From NCBI GenBank assembly GCA_948474755.1, contig CAOLHI010000057.1, positions 248,001 to 312,000 of the forward strand: a stretch of 64,000 nucleotides of DNA, read 5' to 3'. The position numbers were made by a program, and so were the translations under genes. The stretch comes from Ctenosaura bakeri (lineage: Eukaryota > Chordata > Lepidosauria > Squamata > Iguanidae). Of the stretch, positions 58,313-64,000 are shown one piece after another (position 1 is the first letter of the stretch; every line of letters begins with the position of its first letter). The notes beneath the pieces were generated by a model. The model was given only the letters and a program-made list of their open reading frames with translations, made no database searches and was not told the origin of the DNA.

Positions 58313-58871
58313 AAGGTGTATGCGAATAGAACTTAAATCATCTTAAGTTTTCCCAACTCTTTCTTAAAAACAAGTGTTATATTAAAAAAAAGAGAACATC
58401 AGAACTTAGAGAGTATCAAACATCTTTTTTGGGGGAAAGTTAATGGGTTGGCTTATGTTTAGTCATGCTTAGAGTAGGCCAAATGATGTCACAACTAAAA
58501 TGAATCCCATTGACTCAAACAGGTCTCCTCAAGTATGAGTAAATCTGAAAGCAACCACTGGACAGATGGACGACAATATGCAAATTTTACTAGTTGTGTC
58601 CTATTCACATACAAAAGTGGGAGATATTGAATTTAACGACGAGGGGAGTGCATGAAATTATAAAAGTTGCTGGCCCCTTCTTCTTCCATAACTTCCTTGA
58701 CATCAGAAATGAACTGGGAACCAAGAAAATACTATGTGTAACAGATTTGCACGCGCTTCCCTCTCCAATAACCTGGGTGTAAGATCATTCCTATGTCTTT
58801 TTGGGGGTGGTGGTGGAAGAATTGGCTGACACCAAAATAGTGCCCCCACTGCTATTTTATTTGAAGCAACC
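58313..58871. other. Low-copy DNA, nothing recognised
   Basis: No supported feature. The last bases form the left flank of the Gypsy element. Confidence 0.5.
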
Positions 58872-59171
58872 TGTGGAGTCCTCCATGTTTTATTGTTTTA
58901 GGATAGCAGTAGACTGAGGAAATAGTGATAGTAGGCTGTTAGCTATTCCCAGGCGCCAACCATTCCTTCTGGCTGAATTCAAAGGAACCATTTGGCATGA
59001 TGACGTTCGTTCTTTTACAACTTTTAGGAGAAACTGTCTGTTAAAGTGTAAGGGGGGGGGAAAACGTTCCATTCTCGAGCTTTAACGTCTGAAGACAGCA
59101 TCCCTTACTATGTTACAATAAATCTTCTATTAAGTTTGTTGATCCGTGTAAGAGTGAATCTGTTCCTGACA
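58872..59171 (+). repeat. Gypsy 5' LTR
   Basis: Starts TGTGGAGTCCTCCATGTTTT and matches 63734-64000 through the AATAAATC poly(A) region (59116-59123) to TATTAAGTTTG. The end is uncertain because the 3' copy is cut; the first suitable CA after that point is at 59170-59171. No standard tRNA primer-binding match was obvious. Confidence 0.88.
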
Positions 59172-59479
59172 GAAAGTTTGAAAATCCTTTCAAAAAATGC
59201 ACCAATTGATGGACCAGTCGATTTGAAGAAGAGCAAGGATCTGCAGAATCTGATGGAGCTACAGAAACTGAAGTGCCCCTGGATACCAAGACAAAATTGC
59301 GCCTGACCGAGGCTATGGAAACCCCCACAAGCGGCCAAACCTGGGTCTGGGGAGAAAAGCCACATACGTCGTTGAGACAACGCAGAAGGGCTGCTAGATG
59401 GGATACATCAGCAAAAGACCTATCCCTTTTGGAGGAGATAAAGCAAATGGAAACCGAACTGGAAAGAAAAGATAGGAGA

Positions 59480-60300
59480 TACTGAACTCAAGACCATGCT
59501 ACGCGAGATGCGCATCCGTCCCTCGCAGACAGGGAGATCACCAGGAGGAGAACCACGAGCGGCTGTCTCGGCGGCAGGCACCCCTGGTCCGCCCCAGCAA
59601 CCAACAGGGCACACGCCAGCGCCACTGTTCTCAGAAATGTGGGAGACCTGAAAGCGACCTTCAACGGGAAGGGGGAGAAACTTCCTTTTTTGACTATGGC
59701 AAACAATTTCATGATTGATCACGGCCATCTATTTCGGGATGATGCGGCCCGAATTCGATACCTAAGCCAGAGGATGAAAGGACTGGCAGCAGACTGGGTA
59801 GCGAACCTATATGACTCCCGCCCCCCCGAAACTAAAAATCTCAGCTCTTCATGAACCATCTGCGGGAACGCTTGAAGCCCCCCATTTATTGGAAAACACC
59901 AAATATCAACTGAAACGAATGAAACAAGGCAGGAACGATGTGGGGACGTACCCCCGTGAATTTAGAAACCTGGCCACCAAAGTCCCGTGGAGTGATGAAA
60001 TTCTAATTGAGTTATACAAAGATGGACTAAATCCTGATATTCTACACGGGTGCTTAATGCAGGCCAATCCCAGACCCTGCTGGGTTTGGGTCAGCTAGCT
60101 ACTGAAATGGAAGGCATAACCCAGACTGTTCAGCTGAACCGACAAAGACAAGACGTGCCAAAACGACAACCTCGCGGTCCCACCGTCCTCAATGCTGAGG
60201 AACGGAACAAACGTCTCCGTTTGGGCATGTGCTTTAACTGTGGAAAACCGGGCCCCCTTTCCCCAACACCTCCGCGGAAACCAAGCTCCGACTGGGACTA
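59480..60300 (+). pseudogene. Gypsy gag remnant (capsid-like and broken zinc knuckle)
   Basis: The 59639-59854 frame has GLAADWVANLYDSRPPE, a capsid/retrotransposon-gag core. The next frame (59811-60098) has REFRNLATKVPWSDEILIEL, and 60050-60301 reads to CFNCGKPG, the start of a CCHC zinc knuckle that then leaves frame before its His and last Cys. At least two frameshifts lie between these parts. In active elements gag packages the element RNA into particles. Confidence 0.88.
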
Positions 60301-60566
60301 AGGGAGCACGAGCAGACCCAAAGGATATAGAATTCACACATCAGACAGCGGCCCCAAACAACCACTTAGACGCACTTCTAAGGACCCTGCAGCGGCGACA
60401 GGAGACTCCGATCCCGATGATGAAACCACCTCTTCGTCCTCATCTGACATAGATGGAGATTCTAAACCTGACTGCGATGACTGGCAAGCGGCGGGAACAT
60501 CTGTAAGTACCCCAAAAAATTCCCCATTTCTACGCCACGGTTGCGATTAGTGGCAGCGATGGGACT

Positions 60567-60911
60567 TTGCATGTACATAGGGCATTAATTGACTCTGGCT
60601 GCTCCAGAAGTTTGTTACACCCCAAATTGGCCAAACAATTGAAAACTCTTTATGAGCCCTTGGAATGCCCCATCAAATTAACGCAAATGGATGGGACCTC
60701 AATGACTGGGGGAGTAATTAGTAAAATCACTAAGCCCATCTCATTTCAAATGGACAAAAACAATTACAGCATGCGATTTCTAGTTCCCAAGGCGATGCAG
60801 TTCAAATTGGTCTTGGGAATGATTACTTGTGAATATAACCCCCAGATAAACTGGACTGCTGGCACTATGTCCTCTTCAGATGAAAACTTTTCTATTCCCA
60901 TGAAGAATTGA
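60567..60911 (+). pseudogene. Gypsy aspartic protease remnant
   Basis: 114 codons. RALIDSGCSRSLL carries the D-S-G active-site motif at residues 9-11 (Asp9). The rest (KLVLGM near residue 79) fits the family's flap and second half. This enzyme normally cleaves the Gypsy polyprotein. It lies out of frame with gag upstream and RT downstream. Confidence 0.82.
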
Positions 60912-61039
60912 ACAAATCCTTCACACTACCGAGACTTCCAAAAGGCTTTCCACGAAAGGGAGGCTGACAATTCCCTCCCCACACGGACTTTGACTGTAAA
61001 CTGGAATTAGTTGACGGGGCCACCCTGCCTAAACCGAAA

Positions 61040-61814
61040 ATTTATCCCCTGAGCCAAAAAGAACTCCTTGCTTCAAGAAGTTCCTAAATAAAAACTTGGC
61101 TCGCGGCTTTATCAAGCCCTCTACAGCCCCCACGGCGAGTCCTGTCTTCTTCCGAAAGAGAAAAGATCCCGCGCGAGTCGAACTGATAGTTAACTACTCT
61201 GCTATTAACCAGGTTATTTCCTCCAATTGTTATCCATACCTCTGATACGGACTGTTTTGGACCATCTTGTTCAAGGAAAATATTTCACCAAACTTGATCT
61301 TAAAGAGGCTTTTCATAGGATTAGAAAGGACCCGGACTCTGAGTGGCTCACCACCTTTGCAACTCCTCTAGGTAACTTTAAATGGACGGTTCTTCCCTTT
61401 GGCTTACAATCGGGGCCATCTGTGTTCCAAATGTTTTTGAACACCATTTTCCATGACTTGTTGTATCAGGGGGTTCTGATTTATCTGGATGACATTTTAA
61501 TTTACGCAGATTCCATGGAATCTCATGTGTATTGGTTCGTGAAGTGTTTTCGAAGGCTTATAGATAACAACCTCGTGGTTAATCTATCTAAATGCCAATT
61601 TGACACCCAAACTTTTGATTACTTGGGATATAGGATTCAAGATTGTTCACTTAAAATGGACCCTTCGAAGATTAACTCCATTTTGCAATGGCCCGTCCCT
61701 AAAACTGTGAAGCAACTGCAGCAATTTCTTGGTTTTGCGAACTTCTACCGGAACTTTATTGAGGATTTTGCTGCCATAACGCTTCCCCCTCACCAACCTT
61801 CTACGGAAACCTAA
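61040..61814 (+). pseudogene. Gypsy reverse transcriptase remnant
   Basis: An upstream piece (about 61080-61215) holds the RT fingers block (ASPVFFRKRKD, ELIVNYSAIN). After a frameshift, 61227-61814 is open for 195 codons with KLDLKEAFHRI (residues 22-32), LPFGLQSGPSVFQ (56-68) and the catalytic YLDD (86-89, nucleotides 61482-61493), then the thumb FLGFANFYRNFI. The catalytic aspartates are present. The C-terminal connection to RNase H is out of frame. Confidence 0.92.
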
Positions 61815-62335
61815 AGGATCCACTGCGGGCAAGGCGCATAGACTTTGTTGGTCGCCTGATGTCAATCGGCGTTTGACCATTTGAAATCAAATTTACGTCT
61901 GAGCCCTTACTCCTTTTTCCCGACAGTACGAAGCAATTCATTGTGCAAACGGATGCTTCGGACTTTGCCATGGCAGCCGTTCTTTCAACATGACACCACA
62001 GGAGCACTCAGGCCTTGTGCTTTCATTTTCAAAGAAATTTTCCCTCAACAAGCTAATTGGCCTATTTGGAGAAAGAACCAAAGGGTATCCATTTTGCGCT
62101 GTCCTCTTGGCGTCATTTGCTTGAAGGGGCTCGACTCCCCTTTGAAGTTTGGACTGATCATAGGAATTTGCAACCTTCAGTCTGCTAAGAAACTCTCCCC
62201 TAAGCAGGCGAGATGGGCTGAATTTTTCCAGAGATTCCGATTTAAAATTGTTTTCAAACCTGGCCGAACTAACCAACTGGCGGACCCTCTCTCTCGACTT
62301 CCCTGTTTTGCGGAATCCCCTGCTACGTCCTCCCA
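61815..62335 (+). pseudogene. Gypsy RNase H remnant
   Basis: TDASDFAMAAVLS is visible at about 61950-61988 and the end of the domain as ARWAEFFQRFRFKIVFKPG followed by NQLADPLSRLP at about 62208-62303. Frameshifts separate these. Removes RNA from the RNA-DNA hybrid in active elements. Confidence 0.82.
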
Positions 62336-62439
62336 CTCCAATACCTTTTTTTCCTGCCTCCTCTCTGGCTTCTCAAGTGACTACTCGTGCATTAGCAAAG
62401 ACAAGGCTTTCTGCCTCCTCTCTTTGTGACTCCGCTCTC

Positions 62440-63360
62440 CGCGATGCTATCATTCATGCAGCGCATGCAGACTCCTGGCTACCGGCAAACAAGGATAAAA
62501 TAGAATGGGTTGACAATCTTCCCCTTTATGGCACCAAGGTCTACGTTCCCCCCGCTGCCCAGCAGGTCTTTATCGTTATCATGATTCCAAACCCGCTGGA
62601 CATTTTGGGTTTTTGAAGACATTGCATGCGATTCGGCCTTTTTGGTGGCCTGGATTAAACCCCTCCGTGCAAACTTACATTAAGCAGTGTGCCACTTGCA
62701 ACGTTTCTAATCGCCCACATCTAAACCTCAAGGGCTCCTGCAACCTCTGCCTGCGCCTGCTAGCCCCTGGTCGGTCATCGCCTGGATTTTTCGTGTTCTT
62801 CCCTCTTCACACGGCTTTCATGTTATTTGGGTTGTTACTGATCACTTTTCCAAGCAATGTCATTTTGTGCCTCTAAAAAAACTACCCCGTGTGACCAGCT
62901 GGCTGACCTGTTCGTTAATCATTATGGAAACTTCACGGACTACCTTCGGTGATCATTTCGGACAGGGAAACCAATTTTCACTTCCAAGTTTTGGACTTGT
63001 CTACTGAAAACCCCCGGGAGTCACTAGAAACTCAGCAGTGCTTATCACCCTCAAACAGATGGCCAATCTGACGTTTAACAAATCTCTTGAACAATTTTTT
63101 TAGGTGTTTTGTTTCTAGAACCAGAATGATTGGCTACGCTACCTTTCCCTTCGCTATTGCCATCAATTCTGCGGTTCATACCTCTACTGGGAAACCCCCC
63201 TTTGAAATGTTTACGGCTTCCTTCCTTCTCCTTTCCCCCCTCCCCCCTCTTCCTCCGCTCCTCCTTCTGTTTCTGCTTGGGTCTCTAAATTTTCTGGCAT
63301 TTGGCAATCCGTCTTTAGATGCTATAGCATCGCTAAAGCTTCCCACAAACGTTTGCTGAC
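62440..63360 (+). pseudogene. Gypsy integrase remnant
   Basis: The zinc-binding HHCC part is recognisable (His in GHFGFL and LHAIRPFWWPG near 62600-62650; CATC near 62687-62700). The catalytic core shows VVTDHFSK near 62834, a degraded SDR block near 62960 and AYHPQTDGQSD near 63040-63072. At least four frameshifts break it. Integrase would insert the cDNA into the chromosome. Confidence 0.85.
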
Positions 63361-63598
63361 CGTAAACGGGAGCCTAATCCCCTTTCCAGCCCGGGGTTTT
63401 GGTTTCCTTTCTTCTAAGAACATTTCCTCTCCTTCTCCGTCTAAAAAACTTTCCCCTCGTTTTCTCGGACCTTTTCCTGTGAAAAGGGCTATTAATGATG
63501 TTCTTTTAACTAGATCTCCCTTCTTCCCTCAAGGCTATTTCCTTTTTTTCTTCCAGTTTGCTGAAGAGGGCACCTTCGCTGACTTCTTCGCCGGCTGA
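63353..63598 (+). pseudogene. Gypsy integrase C-terminal remnant
   Basis: KKLSPRFLGPFPVKRAIND resembles the GPF-type/SH3-like module following the integrase core in chromovirus-like Gypsy elements. The chromodomain itself is not convincing. Ends just before the 3' non-coding region. Confidence 0.65.
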
Positions 63599-63717
63599 TG
63601 TTCCTCAACGCCCCGACTGACTTGCTACTGCATTATATTACTATTTAGTTTTCTTGTCTTTCTACTTTTCCCGTGATATTTTCTATATTTTGTGTATCTT
63701 TATGTATATATTTTTTT

Positions 63718-63733
63718 AAAAAAGTGGGGCAGA
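63718..63733 (+). promoter_or_regulatory. Polypurine tract for plus-strand priming
   Basis: AAAAAAGTGGGGCAGA lies immediately 5' of the 3' LTR start, the expected place and composition. Confidence 0.8.
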
Positions 63734-64000
63734 TGTGGGAGTCCTCCATGTTTTATTGTTTTAGGATAGCAGTAGATTGGGGAAATAGTGATAGTAGGCT
63801 GTTAGCTATTCCCAGGCGCCAACCATTCCTTCTGGCTGGAATTTCAAAGGAACCATTTGGCATGATGACGTTCGTTCTTTTACAACTATCTTAGGAGAAA
63901 CTGTCTGTTAAAGTGTAAGGTGGGGGAAAACTTTAATTTGAGCTTTAACGTCTGAAGACAGCATCCCTTACTATGTTCAATAAATCTTCTATTAAGTTTG
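63734..64000 (+). repeat. Gypsy 3' LTR, truncated by window end
   Basis: Starts TGTGGGAGTCCTCCATGTTT and parallels the 5' LTR up to TATTAAGTTTG at 64000. The remainder and the right target duplication are outside the window. The two LTRs differ at roughly a dozen places, several being 1-2 base indels. Confidence 0.92.

Larger units (their letters stand above)
58872..64000 (+). mobile_element. Ty3/Gypsy LTR retrotransposon, 3' LTR cut by window
   Basis: Order 5' LTR, gag, protease, RT, RNase H, integrase, polypurine tract, 3' LTR. Domain order RT-RNase H-integrase is the Ty3/Gypsy arrangement; the gag resembles the Sushi-type chromovirus group known in reptiles and fish (inference). The reading frame is broken by many short indels, so no functional polyprotein is possible from this sequence as given. 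Confidence 0.95.

Noticed and set aside
1..64000. Bacterial-type systems (operons, CRISPR arrays, phage or plasmid genes)
   Set aside because: The repeat content is vertebrate; no Shine-Dalgarno-linked gene rows, no direct-repeat/spacer arrays.

Overview
The window is vertebrate nuclear DNA, most likely from a squamate reptile and probably an iguanian-type lizard. I infer this from the mix of repeats: CR1 copies at several stages of decay, L2- and L1-type LINE fragments, tRNA-derived SINEs, several MITE families of DNA transposons, an endogenous-retrovirus solo LTR and a Ty3/Gypsy element. I found no complete host protein-coding gene, no convincing tRNA or rRNA gene, and nothing bacterial (no operons, CRISPR arrays or insertion sequences). 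The only long open frames with recognisable domains belong to retrotransposons. A single short segment (7699-7827) has the shape of an exon, but I could not assign it to a gene.

Layout. Positions 1-12 kb are mostly low-copy AT-rich DNA. They carry two 5'-truncated L1 insertions with target-site duplications (929-1511 and 6288-6624), three foldback MITEs, and an L2 3' end that was itself split by a MITE. From 12.4 to about 15.4 kb lies a long, heavily decayed L1 ORF2. At 17.2-18.1 kb an antisense solo ERV LTR interrupts another L2 tail. From 18 to 47 kb, scattered MITEs, SINEs and CR1 3' ends sit in otherwise unannotatable intergenic or intronic DNA; one young CR1 is inserted in the last bases of an older CR1 (33.5-34.5 kb). 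From 47.1 to 51.1 kb is a nearly full-length CR1 on the minus strand. It has an intact ORF1 (zinc-finger, coiled-coil, SGNH esterase) and an ORF2 (endonuclease plus reverse transcriptase) that appears broken by one frameshift. From 54.9 to 57.7 kb are an L2 interrupted by an L1-like insertion and a hAT element nested inside another hAT element, all with perfect target-site duplications. From 58.87 kb to the window edge is a Ty3/Gypsy LTR retrotransposon with gag, protease, RT, RNase H and integrase remnants in order, frameshifted in many places; its 3' LTR is cut by the end of the window.

How the parts relate. The nested insertions give a relative chronology: L2 is oldest, then the foldback MITEs, the ERV LTR and the L1-like insertions, with CR1 among the youngest. 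The near-intact CR1 is the plausible kind of source for the short 3' CR1 fragments, because all share the same C-terminal RT sequence and the terminal TATGATTC-type repeats. No previously undescribed biological system is evident. The items most worth checking are the CR1 coding organisation, the two GGCC-ended MITE families with 3-bp duplications, the solo ERV LTR, the exon-like block at 7.7 kb and the excess of indels in the Gypsy element.
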